NCBI RefSeq assembly: GCF_048565625.1
Contig: NZ_JBLZUR010000002.1
Location: forward strand, 3,038,001-3,102,000
Direction of reading: 5' to 3'
Source: JBLZUR01 sp048565625
GTDB taxonomy: Bacteria > Pseudomonadota > Alphaproteobacteria > Sphingomonadales > Sphingomonadaceae
Length of the DNA stretch: 64,000 nucleotides
Position 1 is the first letter of the stretch. The number at the start of each line of letters is the position of its first letter. Shown here piece by piece: positions 1 through 7,290 of this stretch. The translations under genes and the position numbers were made by a program. Below the pieces are notes generated by a model. The model was not told the DNA's origin. It made no database searches and worked only from the letters and a program-made list of their open reading frames with translations.

Positions 1-170
1 AGTGGGACGCCGCCTTCGTCATACGCTATCCACGCGGCGAGATGCTGGTGGAGCTGGCGGAAAGCGCCGGCTATGTCAGCGTGGTCCATCACCGCGCGGC
101 AGCCGTCGCCGACAGCCGGCTGCTGTTGATGGAGTTCGTCGCCGAAGAGGTAACGGAGCTGCTCCGCTGA
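1..170 (+). CDS. 3' end of an unidentified protein (partial)
   Basis: An open frame enters from the left edge (codons in register from base 3) and ends with TGA at 168-170, giving about 55 C-terminal residues. The visible part is rich in hydrophobic strand-like segments (SVVHHRAAA, RLLLMEF) and ends EVTELLR. This could be the last beta strands of a methyltransferase-like fold, but no diagnostic motif is visible, so I do not assign a function. It converges on purC, with only 12 bases between the two stop codons. Confidence 0.5.
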   Translation, partial: WDAAFVIRYPRGEMLVELAESAGYVSVVHHRAAAVADSRLLLMEFVAEEVTELLR

Positions 171-182
171 GCCAGCGGGCGG

Positions 183-959
183 TTACTTGCCCTTGCTCTG
201 GCGGTGCTTTTCGAGGTCCAGCACCGTCGTGTCGCCCTCCGGAAGCAGGCCGAGCCGACGCGCGACTTCCTGATAGGCCTCCACCTCGCCGCCGAGATCG
301 CGGCGGAAGCGGTCCTTGTCGAGCTTCTCGTTGGTGGTCATGTCCCAGAGACGGCAGCCGTCGGGGCTGATCTCGTCCGCGAGGATGACGCGGCTGTACT
401 CATTCTCCCACAGCCGCCCGAACTCCAGCTTGAAGTCGACGAGGCGGATGTTGATGGCGGCGAACAGACCCGACAGGAAGTCGTTCACGCGGATCGCCAT
501 GTCGGCGATGTCGTGCATCTCCTCCTGGCTGGCCCAGCCGAAGCAGGCGATATGCTCGTCGGCGACCATCGGGTCGCCGAGCGCGTCGTCCTTGTAGTAA
601 TACTCGATGATCGTGCGGGGCAGCTGGGTCCCCTCCTCGATCCCCAGACGCTTGCTGATCGAGCCCGCGGCGACGTTGCGTACCACCACCTCGATCGGGA
701 TGATCTCGACCTGGCGGATCAGCTGCTCGCGCATGTTCAGGCGGCGGATGAAGTGGGTGGGCACGCCGATATTGCCGAGCAGTGTGAACACATGCTCGGA
801 GATGCGGTTGTTGAGTACGCCCTTGCCGCTGATGGTGCCCTTCTTCTGGGCGTTGAACGCGGTCGCGTCGTCCTTGAAGTACTGGATCAGCGTGCCGGGT
901 TCCGGACCCTCATAGAGGATCTTGGCTTTGCCTTCGTAGATCTGGCGGCGGCGGGCCAT
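183..959 (-). CDS. purC: Phosphoribosylaminoimidazole-succinocarboxamide synthase (SAICAR synthetase)
   Basis: Cytoplasmic enzyme of de novo purine synthesis. It joins CAIR and aspartate using ATP to make SAICAR. The 258-residue protein has the family length and opens with the characteristic YEGKAKILY segment. It continues with FKDDATAFNAQKK, the VVVRNVAAGS segment and, near the C-terminus, LVDFKLEFG and LADEISPDGCRLWD, the substrate- and metal-binding region. I chose the ATG at 957-959 because the open frame upstream encodes only arginine-rich, non-homologous sequence. It sits alone between a converging partial gene and a lipoprotein gene on the same strand, 115 bases upstream. Confidence 0.97.
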   Translation of the reverse strand: MARRRQIYEGKAKILYEGPEPGTLIQYFKDDATAFNAQKKGTISGKGVLNNRISEHVFTLLGNIGVPTHFIRRLNMREQLIRQVEIIPIEVVVRNVAAGSISKRLGIEEGTQLPRTIIEYYYKDDALGDPMVADEHIACFGWASQEEMHDIADMAIRVNDFLSGLFAAINIRLVDFKLEFGRLWENEYSRVILADEISPDGCRLWDMTTNEKLDKDRFRRDLGGEVEAYQEVARRLGLLPEGDTTVLDLEKHRQSKGK

Positions 960-1074
960 GCGGCGAGGCTCCGATTCGTCAAAAGAAGAGCGCCCCGGCC
1001 TGCATGAAGCCGGCCGAGGCGAATGGCGGGGCCATAATCGAATTCGCTGGCTCGCGCAAATGCGCGGCGCGGGA

Positions 1075-1410
1075 TCAGTGCTGCTGGCCGCCGCTCCCTT
1101 GGGTCGTCGCCGCGCCAGATCCGCCGGCACTGGGCGACTGGGCGTCAACCATCGCCGGGCTGGGACCGGAGGTGGCGGTGTCGCCGGTCAGGCTGCCGCC
1201 GGACGAGGTCACCGTGTCGTTGCCGCCGGTGTTCCCCATGGACTCGGTGCCCATGCTGCCCATACCATTGTCCATGTCAGTGGCGCCGTTCGGCGTCTCG
1301 ACGATGTCGGCGGAGGTGTTGTTGGTCATCATCGGATCGTCGCCCTTCTGACCGCAGGCGGTAACGAGCAGCAGGACCGATGTGGCGGCGGCGGTTGCAA
1401 GAAGTCTCAT
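1075..1410 (-). CDS. Small low-complexity lipoprotein
   Basis: The 111-residue protein starts with a hydrophobic signal of about 18 residues ending in a lipobox (LVTAC), so it should be lipidated on the cysteine and anchored in a membrane. After the cysteine the mature part is short of hydrophobic residues. It is a Gly/Ser/Thr/Asn/Met-rich chain with repeated NGMGSMGTESMGN-like segments and looks disordered. I know no enzymatic family for it. It is on the same strand as purC, but the 115-base gap argues against tight coupling. The signal peptide and lipobox are seen directly; any cell-envelope role is inferred. Confidence 0.7.
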   Translation of the reverse strand: MRLLATAAATSVLLLVTACGQKGDDPMMTNNTSADIVETPNGATDMDNGMGSMGTESMGNTGGNDTVTSSGGSLTGDTATSGPSPAMVDAQSPSAGGSGAATTQGSGGQQH

Positions 1411-1468
1411 CGCGTCTCTCCTTCGTCACGCAGGCTGCGCTGAACAGAAAGGGAGACGCGATGTTCCT

Positions 1469-1627
1469 TCACCTGCACGTCCGACGGCTCTCCCACGGGC
1501 GATCAAACTGGATCCGCTCGAGGACAAGGAACGCGTCGAGCACTTGCCGGCCGAGGGTGCTGAGCGCGGCGGTGATGTGATGGTGTCCGTCCGCCCAGCC
1601 GCGGACCTCCTGATGGTCGAGGGTCAT
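1469..1627 (-). CDS. Small hypothetical protein divergent from the LysR gene
   Basis: A 52-residue frame starts at the ATG at 1625-1627, preceded on the minus strand by a good Shine-Dalgarno (GGGAGAC) at the expected distance. The product (MTLDHQEVRGW...) is soluble, histidine-rich near the N-terminus, and has one likely helix (ITAALSTLGRQVLDAFLVLE). No family is recognised. Its position, divergent from a LysR-type regulator with a palindrome between them, fits a regulator-target pair. The evidence is only the ribosome binding site and the context, so it may not be a real gene. Confidence 0.42.
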   Translation of the reverse strand: MTLDHQEVRGWADGHHHITAALSTLGRQVLDAFLVLERIQFDRPWESRRTCR

Positions 1628-1715
1628 GATCTGTCTCCCGTTGGTTGGCATCGCTGCCGAGGGGTGAAATGCCCGGCGGGGCGGAGCGCCACCAACGAAA
1701 CAGCTAGTGCCCCTG

Positions 1716-1730
1716 ATAAGGACGCCTTAT
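1716..1730. promoter_or_regulatory. Perfect inverted repeat, likely LysR operator
   Basis: ATAAGG-ACG-CCTTAT forms a perfect 6-3-6 palindrome ending 9 bases before the chosen start of the LysR gene and about 90 bases upstream of the divergent small ORF. LysR-type regulators commonly bind short interrupted palindromes in such divergent regions. The palindrome is seen; assigning it to this regulator is inferred. Confidence 0.5.
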
Positions 1731-1739
1731 GCTTTGCAG

Positions 1740-2633
1740 ATGCGCCGCCTGCCGCCTCTCTCCGCCGTCCGGGTCTTCGAGGCGGCGGCGCGTCACGAGA
1801 ACTTCACGGCAGCGGCGAGCGAACTCGGCATGACACAGGCGGCTGTCAGCTATCAGGTTCGCTTGTTGGAGGAGCGGCTGTCTATAGCCCTGTTCCGGCG
1901 GGAGAAAGGACGTGTTTTGCTGACCGAGGCAGGGCGACGTGCGATGGCTCCGGTGTCCCAGGCGTTCGATGCGATTGACGGCGCCTTCGCCCAGTTGCGG
2001 AGCGAGGATGAGGCGTCACTGTCGCTTTCCACATCGCTGACCTTCGCCAACACGTGGCTCGCCTGGCGGCTGGGCGGGTTCCAGATGGCGCATCCCGAAA
2101 TGGCGGTGCGCCTGATGGTCAACGATGCGCTGATCGACTTCGCCAGGGACGATGTGGACGTGGCGATCCGCACCGGGCTCGGCTCATGGCCCGGCCTCGA
2201 TGCCGACCTGCTGCTAAAGATCGACTATACGCCGATGTGCAGCCCGGACTTCCTGGCCCGACAGGGCGGCCGGATCGAGGTGCGCGACCTGCTCCATCTG
2301 CCGCTGATCAGCCCGCATGATCCCTGGTGGTCCTGGTGGCTGCGCGAGGCGGGGGTCGATGCCGATGACGAGAAGGTGCGGCCCGGCATCCGCATGGACA
2401 GCCAGGCGAATGAGGGCACCGCCGCCGTCGCCGGACAAGGCGTGGCGATGCTCACCCCCTTCTTCTGGCGCAACGATCTCGCCGCCGGTCGTCTTGTCCG
2501 CCTTTCGGACCAGGTCTCGACGCGCGGTTACGCCTACTGGTTCGTGGCGCCCGAGCATCGTCGCAACGTGCCCAAGATCAAGCGCTTCCGCGAGTGGCTG
2601 ATCGCCGAGGTGCGGCGCGACCTCGACGGTTGA
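1740..2633 (+). CDS. LysR-family transcriptional regulator (GcvA-like)
   Basis: A 297-residue DNA-binding regulator of the usual LysR length. Residues about 3-62 are the winged helix-turn-helix, with the typical PPLSAVRVFEAAARHENFT opening and MTQAAVSYQV recognition helix. The rest is the periplasmic-binding-protein-like effector domain (DVDVAIRTG, LLKIDYTPMCSP, GQGVAMLTPF), most like the GcvA/AmpR subgroup. I prefer the ATG at 1740 over the GTG at 1707 because it gives the normal N-terminus and leaves the 1716-1730 palindrome upstream. The effector is unknown. The divergent 52-residue ORF is the only obvious nearby target. Confidence 0.88.
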   Translation: MRRLPPLSAVRVFEAAARHENFTAAASELGMTQAAVSYQVRLLEERLSIALFRREKGRVLLTEAGRRAMAPVSQAFDAIDGAFAQLRSEDEASLSLSTSLTFANTWLAWRLGGFQMAHPEMAVRLMVNDALIDFARDDVDVAIRTGLGSWPGLDADLLLKIDYTPMCSPDFLARQGGRIEVRDLLHLPLISPHDPWWSWWLREAGVDADDEKVRPGIRMDSQANEGTAAVAGQGVAMLTPFFWRNDLAAGRLVRLSDQVSTRGYAYWFVAPEHRRNVPKIKRFREWLIAEVRRDLDG

Positions 2634-2669
2634 AAGCTTTCGCTAGCCATAAGCCGCTATCAGGACGGC

Positions 2670-3116
2670 ATGCGTCACTTCATCATCCTCGCGGGTTGCG
2701 CGGCAGCGCTCGCCGTCGCCCCGTCGGCCCGGGCGGGACTGCTCGACGGCCTGACCTGCACCCTCAGCCTCGGATCGACGGGCACGCTGGCCATGTCGCC
2801 GACGGGTACGTTCATCGGTTCGGAAGCGCCGGGTGGAGGCGCCGCGACCATTCTGGTGGTCGCATCCCTCGCTTTGCCGCACATGCTGTTCTCCGCCCCG
2901 ACCGTGACCGGCCCGAGCGGATGGGGCGATACCCCGACGACTTACCTCTCATTGAAGGCGGCTAGCGGAGCGGGCGTGCCCTACACCAGCGGCGCCTCCG
3001 CGATACGGCCCGGATTGCTCCTCGACACGATCACGGTGAACGCCCGGGTCGAGAACAGCGCCGGGTTCAAGGAAAGCAGCTACACGGTCACCTCGACCGT
3101 AATGTGCCAGCAGTGA
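2670..3116 (+). CDS. Secreted hypothetical protein
   Basis: A 148-residue protein with a clear Sec signal peptide (MRHFIILAGCAAALAVAPSARA, cleavage after ARA). The mature part begins GLLDGLTCTL and is rich in Gly, Ser and Thr with alternating hydrophobic residues, as in a beta-sandwich. There is one cysteine near the start and one near the end (TVMCQQ), which could form a disulfide. This pattern is loosely reminiscent of secreted pilin-like or spore-coat-U-like proteins, but I cannot assign a family. It follows the LysR gene by 36 bases on the same strand. Confidence 0.62.
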   Translation: MRHFIILAGCAAALAVAPSARAGLLDGLTCTLSLGSTGTLAMSPTGTFIGSEAPGGGAATILVVASLALPHMLFSAPTVTGPSGWGDTPTTYLSLKAASGAGVPYTSGASAIRPGLLLDTITVNARVENSAGFKESSYTVTSTVMCQQ

Positions 3117-3225
3117 GAGTGCCGTCGCGGGCACGCAGGTGGCTGCGCAACGATTGGCAGTGCCCACCGCCCCCGCGATGCTGCTATTGCCATGCGCCTC
3201 GGCTGTGCGCTGCGGGAGGATATGA

Positions 3226-4803
3226 GTGGAGGATGTGAGGCGAGCACCGGTCGGGACGACGATCCTTGCCGGGCTGTTCGTCCTGCTGTTCCTTGGGACC
3301 GGGTTCCACTTCGCCGGTGTCCAGCAGATATGGATCGACGAATCCACCCAGCTGTCCGGCAGCCGGGCCCCGATCGGCTTCATCTTCAAATGGCTCGCCG
3401 GGGGAGCGCCCGGTGCCTTCGGGGTGCCTGACGATCGGATGCCGCCGATCAGCTACCTAATCGATGCGGCATGCTGGCGCACGGTCTGCGCGACCCCTTA
3501 TGGTCTGCGCATCCTGCACCTGCTGATCGTGGCGGCGGGGCTCGCGGCGCTTCTGCTTGGCGCTGCCCGGCGGCATGGCGTGATCGCGGTGCTGGCGGCC
3601 GGGGTGGTGCTGGCCGGGTCCTCGGCCCTGACCGAGGCCTCGGTCGAGATCCGGGCGTATCCAATCTTCTTCGCGCTGACCTGCCTTCAGATCGTGGCTC
3701 TGTTCCGGGCGTTCGACCGGGACCGGCTGGATGCCGGTGCGCTGGTGCCGCTCGTCGTACTGGGGCTGATCGCCGCCTACACCCATTTCTTCGGCCTGGT
3801 GTCGTCGATGGCGTTCTTCGCGGGGCTGTTCATCGCCAAAGTGAGGAGCGGCCGGGAGGCGATGGCGGTCATCGCGGCGGCAGCGGCGGTGGTGATCCCG
3901 TCGGCGGGGCTGGTGCCGTTCATCACCGGGGCGCAGTCGATCAGCGGGGTCGAAGCTGCCGGGCTGAACATGGCGACGGTCACCGCCTTCGCGCTCCGCC
4001 TTGTCGGGCATGCGGTGGCCGGCGTCGTTCCCTGGACGGGCGGGCTGCTGCTCGTCGCGTTCTGCGTTCTGGCTGCGGTCGGCGTTGGCTGTGCTGCGTT
4101 GCGGGGCCTCTCCGGGACCCGGCAGTCGCCGCTGGTCGCACTGGTGGTCGCCTTGGCGGCGGGGCTCTTCGTCACCTTTGCCGCTGCCTTTGTGGTCAAG
4201 GGGTTCAACCCGCTGAAGCCGAGCTACAATCTGTGGATGCTGCCTGTGCTCGCCATGATCGCGGCGGTCGGGGCGGCTGAGCTGTTCGGGCGGCGAGGTG
4301 CGGGTCGCATCGTGGCGATCGGACTGGTGGCGATGCTGACGGTCGGCGCGACGCTGACGCAGGGGTTCTTCCTGGCCCATGCCCGTTGGTTCACGCACGG
4401 TCCGTCGAGCCTGATCGCCGCGGCGATCGGCCCGGATCCACGTGGGACGGCGGTCGTGTACCGTGGCGAGTGGGGCTGGGGGTACTATCCGCTCCGCTAT
4501 CTTTACGCCGGCCATGCGGATCAATGGCTCGTCACCGACGCCGGCACGCTGCAGCGGATCACGGCGGAAGCGGTCGGCCGGGACATGCCGGCGAACGCCC
4601 TCGACGGATATAAGCGGGTGCTGCTGGTCGATATCCGCAAGGCCTCTTATCCCAAGTTGCGCGACCCTTCCTCACAGGGCGGTTCGACCGACGCCCCGAT
4701 GCCTCCCCCGGAGGCTCTGGCGAACTTCAGCACCGTCGGCACCGAGGTAGCGCCCGGATTTTACTGGACCAACATCACCCGGTTCGAGCGGCCCAGGCAC
4801 TAG
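3226..4803 (+). CDS. GT-C-fold membrane glycosyltransferase-like protein
   Basis: A 525-residue polytopic membrane protein with about 9-11 predicted transmembrane segments. The first is at residues ~10-30, followed by a periplasmic loop containing WIDEST. That loop resembles the acidic DE motif of GT-C glycosyltransferases (GT39/PMT, ArnT, GT83), which transfer sugars from polyprenyl-phosphate donors. The C-terminal ~120 residues are soluble and probably periplasmic. The GTG start at 3226 has a GGGAGGA ribosome binding site 6 bases upstream. No glycan cluster surrounds it, so donor and acceptor are unknown. Membrane topology is clear; the enzymatic assignment is an inference from topology and the DE loop. 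Confidence 0.66.
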   Translation: MEDVRRAPVGTTILAGLFVLLFLGTGFHFAGVQQIWIDESTQLSGSRAPIGFIFKWLAGGAPGAFGVPDDRMPPISYLIDAACWRTVCATPYGLRILHLLIVAAGLAALLLGAARRHGVIAVLAAGVVLAGSSALTEASVEIRAYPIFFALTCLQIVALFRAFDRDRLDAGALVPLVVLGLIAAYTHFFGLVSSMAFFAGLFIAKVRSGREAMAVIAAAAAVVIPSAGLVPFITGAQSISGVEAAGLNMATVTAFALRLVGHAVAGVVPWTGGLLLVAFCVLAAVGVGCAALRGLSGTRQSPLVALVVALAAGLFVTFAAAFVVKGFNPLKPSYNLWMLPVLAMIAAVGAAELFGRRGAGRIVAIGLVAMLTVGATLTQGFFLAHARWFTHGPSSLIAAAIGPDPRGTAVVYRGEWGWGYYPLRYLYAGHADQWLVTDAGTLQRITAEAVGRDMPANALDGYKRVLLVDIRKASYPKLRDPSSQGGSTDAPMPPPEALANFSTVGTEVAPGFYWTNITRFERPRH

Positions 4804-4869
4804 TCGATCTCCATGCGTCCGTTGGGCGGGGTCGTGCGTTGGGCGGGCGCAACACCCAAGGAGACGAAA

Positions 4870-5112
4870 ATGGCCGACATCAGCCAGATCAAGGAACATG
4901 CGGAAGTCATCGGCGCGGACGGCGTCCATGTCGGCACGGTCGACAAGGTCGAGGGCGACCGCATCAAGCTGACCAAGAAGGACAGCGGCGAGGGCAGCCA
5001 TGAGGGCCACCACCACTACATCTCGACCGGGCTGGTCGCGACAGTGGAGGACGGCACGGTGCGCCTGTCCGCCAATGCCGATGTCGCCGTGACCTTCGAG
5101 GAAGAGGCCTAA
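4870..5112 (+). CDS. DUF2171 domain protein
   Basis: An 80-residue soluble protein starting at ATG 4870, with an AAGGAG ribosome binding site just upstream. It has the DUF2171/PRC-barrel-like pattern: IKEHAEVIGADGVHVGTVDKVEGDRIKL, a central His-rich turn (EGHHHYI), then a short beta-rich end. These small beta proteins often occur in general stress or envelope contexts, and their biochemistry is not established. It converges on the LOG gene with one base between stop codons. Confidence 0.8.
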   Translation: MADISQIKEHAEVIGADGVHVGTVDKVEGDRIKLTKKDSGEGSHEGHHHYISTGLVATVEDGTVRLSANADVAVTFEEEA

Positions 5113-5113
5113 G

Positions 5114-5992
5114 CTATTCCGCCGCCTTCAAGGCGGCGGGGCGGTAGAAGTCCTGGACGATCGTCCAGGCTTCTTCCGCGGTCTCGACGAAGTGGAAGAG
5201 GTTGAGGTCGTTGGGCGAGATCACGCCCTCCTCCGCCAAGGCGGGGAAGTCGACCACCCGCTCCCAAAAGTCGCGGCCGAACAGAACGATCGGCAAAGGC
5301 GCCATCTTGCCGGTCTGGATCAGGGTCAGCAGCTCGAACAGTTCATCGAACGTGCCGAAGCCGCCGGGGAACACCGCCACCGCCCGCGCACGGATCAGGA
5401 AGTGCATCTTCCGAAGCGCGAAATAGTGGAAGTTGAGGCTGAGGCGCGGCGTCACATAGGCGTTGGGTAGCGGCTCATGCTCCAGCACGATGTTGAGGCC
5501 GACCGACTCGGCCCCCGCCTCCGCCGCGCCCCGGTTCGCCGCCTCCATGATCGAAGGACCGCCGCCCGAGCAGACCACGAAGTCGCGTGTGCCGTCGCTG
5601 TTCACCGGCTCGCCGCTGGCGAGGGCGGCGAGGCGGCGCGCCTCGTCATAGTATTTCGACTTGGCGCGCAGCCGCTCGGCGATGTCGCGCTGCGTCTCGG
5701 TCTTCGCGGCCTCTACGATACGGTCGGCATCCTCCGGCGCGGGGATGCGGGCCGAGCCGTAGAAGACGAAGGTCGAATGGACCCGCGCCTCGTCCAGCAC
5801 GGTCTGCGCCTTGAGCAACTCAAGCTGGAAGCGGACCGGGCGGAGATCCTCCCGCAGGAGGAAGTCGGGATCCTGGAAGGCCAGCCGGTAGGCCGGATGG
5901 GTCGTCTGGGGCAGCGGCGCTGTCTGCGCGGCGCTGGCGGCGTCCTTCTCCGCCGGGCGGAATACGCGGCCCGGCACTTTCTTCTTAGACAT
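5114..5992 (-). CDS. LOG family protein (TIGR00730-type Rossmann nucleosidase)
   Basis: A 292-residue member of the LOG family, which in characterised cases hydrolyses N6-modified or ordinary nucleoside 5'-monophosphates to base plus ribose phosphate. The signature PGGFGTFDE is present (consensus PGGxGTxxE), as is GGGPSIMEAANRGA, which binds the nucleotide phosphate. About 90 N-terminal residues precede the core, so this is a long-type LOG. The annotation 'lysine decarboxylase' often given to such proteins is historical and not supported. It is a single gene, converging on DUF2171 and upstream of an extensin-like gene on the same strand. Confidence 0.85.
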   Translation of the reverse strand: MSKKKVPGRVFRPAEKDAASAAQTAPLPQTTHPAYRLAFQDPDFLLREDLRPVRFQLELLKAQTVLDEARVHSTFVFYGSARIPAPEDADRIVEAAKTETQRDIAERLRAKSKYYDEARRLAALASGEPVNSDGTRDFVVCSGGGPSIMEAANRGAAEAGAESVGLNIVLEHEPLPNAYVTPRLSLNFHYFALRKMHFLIRARAVAVFPGGFGTFDELFELLTLIQTGKMAPLPIVLFGRDFWERVVDFPALAEEGVISPNDLNLFHFVETAEEAWTIVQDFYRPAALKAAE

Positions 5993-6022
5993 GGGACCTA
6001 CATAGGTTTTGGGCGTGAAGGA

Positions 6023-6673
6023 TCAACGACAGTAGCGTGACCCGCTCATGTCGAAGTGCAGATGGTCGCGGTGAAGCGCATTCGCATCGGGACCGAGCAC
6101 CACGTCGAAGCGGCGGCAGGCCGACTTGTGGACCGCGCGCAGGAAGTTGCGCGCGCCCTCATCCGGGCCGTTCCAGTCGTTGTAAACCGTGATGCGGCGG
6201 CCGTTGGAGAGTACGAAGCCCGACACATCGACCGCGTTCGAACGGCCATGTTCCGACAGCTTGTTGCCCGCCTTGTTGTTGATCGGCCGGCAGTTGTAAG
6301 TGCCATAGCTTTCGACCTTCACCACCTGCGCATCCAGCCAGGCGCGGGCGGCGGGCTGCAAAGCCTCCCGCGCCCAGACGGTCAGCTTCTGCGCGACCGG
6401 GCAGGTCATCGCGCCGAGATTGGTGGTCGGCATACTGATGTCGAGCAGCTGCACCGTGCCGATCGCCGAACAACCGCCGGAGAAGGTGCGGTCGGGCAGC
6501 GACCGGAACTTGACCCCCAGCCGGACGAGATCGGCCTTGCACTCCCGGATCACGCGATCGTCAGGGCGCGGGGCTTGCGGCGCGGGCCGGGCGGTGCGGG
6601 GCGGCTCCTTCTTCGGAGACCCGACGCAGGCGGCGAGCGCCAGGGGCAGGAGAAGAAACGCGAGGCACCGCAC
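6023..6673 (-). CDS. Extensin-like C-terminal domain lipoprotein
   Basis: A 216-residue protein of the extensin-like family (PF06904), whose fold and motifs resemble D-Ala-D-Ala metallopeptidases. Visible motifs are LSEHGRSNAVDVSGF and a terminal HRDHLHFD, which supply His/Asp zinc ligands. I prefer the GTG at 6671-6673 because it gives a compact signal with a lipobox (LALAAC). The open frame continues 12 codons upstream to a TTG at 6709 that overlaps the stop of the preceding gene. A linker rich in Pro/Arg/Ala follows the cysteine. It probably acts on the cell wall; its substrate is not proven for this family. Confidence 0.82.
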   Translation of the reverse strand: MRCLAFLLLPLALAACVGSPKKEPPRTARPAPQAPRPDDRVIRECKADLVRLGVKFRSLPDRTFSGGCSAIGTVQLLDISMPTTNLGAMTCPVAQKLTVWAREALQPAARAWLDAQVVKVESYGTYNCRPINNKAGNKLSEHGRSNAVDVSGFVLSNGRRITVYNDWNGPDEGARNFLRAVHKSACRRFDVVLGPDANALHRDHLHFDMSGSRYCR

Positions 6674-6705
6674 GGGCGGGATGCTGGCGACCGAGGGGGC
6701 GATCG

Positions 6706-7181
6706 TCAATCGAACGCGTCCGCGAAAGGTAACGACTTTCCCGACACGTCATCGCAAGAATGCGACGAACCGAAGATCGAACCGCCGCCGCGCGCCATCA
6801 CACGCAAGGCAGCGAGGAGGAGGCGGTCGTTGGGCGTGGTCCGCGTGCCGACCTGCAGCCCGCGATAGAAGACCGGCGTCGCCGGCGGTTGGAGGCTGTG
6901 CTGCATGACCTCCGTCAGCGCACGGCGCTGCCCTTCATGCAGCGCCTTGTCCCAGGCGGCGGCGAAGCTTTCCGCACCGGGACGGCAGCGCAGGAGATAG
7001 GCCGACTTGGGCGACATACCGCAGGCACGGGCGGCGGCCGCGACGACGCCCCAGCGGGCGAGCAGATCGATGAAGGTCCGCTGGCGATCGGCGGACCACC
7101 GTCATGGCGTGCCCGTGCCGGTGCGGGGGTGAAGGCGAGCAGGTCGCTGCCGATGTCTTCGGGAATGGGCGAATCGGTCAT
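6706..7181 (-). pseudogene. Helix-turn-helix protein interrupted by a one-base frameshift
   Basis: Two overlapping frames together give one ~158-residue protein. Frame one starts at the ATG at 7179-7181 (MTDSPIPEDIGSDLLAF...) and reads to RARHDG. The continuation, WSADRQRTFIDLLARWGVV, AAARACGMSPKSAYLLR and the rest to the stop at 6706, is in another frame from base 7098. A single missing base around 7096-7102 (GGTGG where GGNTGG is expected) explains the break. The homeodomain-like HTH (AARACGMSPKSAYLLR) resembles small alphaproteobacterial DNA-binding proteins of unknown function. It may be a real pseudogene, a sequencing error, or translated from the internal ATG at 7017 without half of the HTH. 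Confidence 0.6.
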
Positions 7182-7220
7182 CCGCCAGTCTGTGACGGAA
7201 CGGCCGGGGTGTAGGACAGA

Positions 7221-7276
7221 GAAAAATGGGCCGTATGCGGCGGGCAGAGGGGGTGGCGCCCGCCTGCATACGGCCC
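7221..7276 (-). terminator. Rho-independent terminator of the ahpCF operon
   Basis: On the minus strand GGGCCGTATGC (7276-7266) pairs perfectly with GCATACGGCCC (7238-7228), extended by a GGCGGGC/GCCCGCC inner stem, and is followed by ATTTTTC. It lies 14 bases beyond the ahpF stop. Confidence 0.85.
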
Positions 7277-7290
7277 CGAGGCGCCGCGCG

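Noticed and set aside
5114..5992. Lysine decarboxylase
   Set aside because: The PGGxGTxxE motif identifies a LOG-type nucleotide phosphoribohydrolase fold; the decarboxylase name is a known misannotation.
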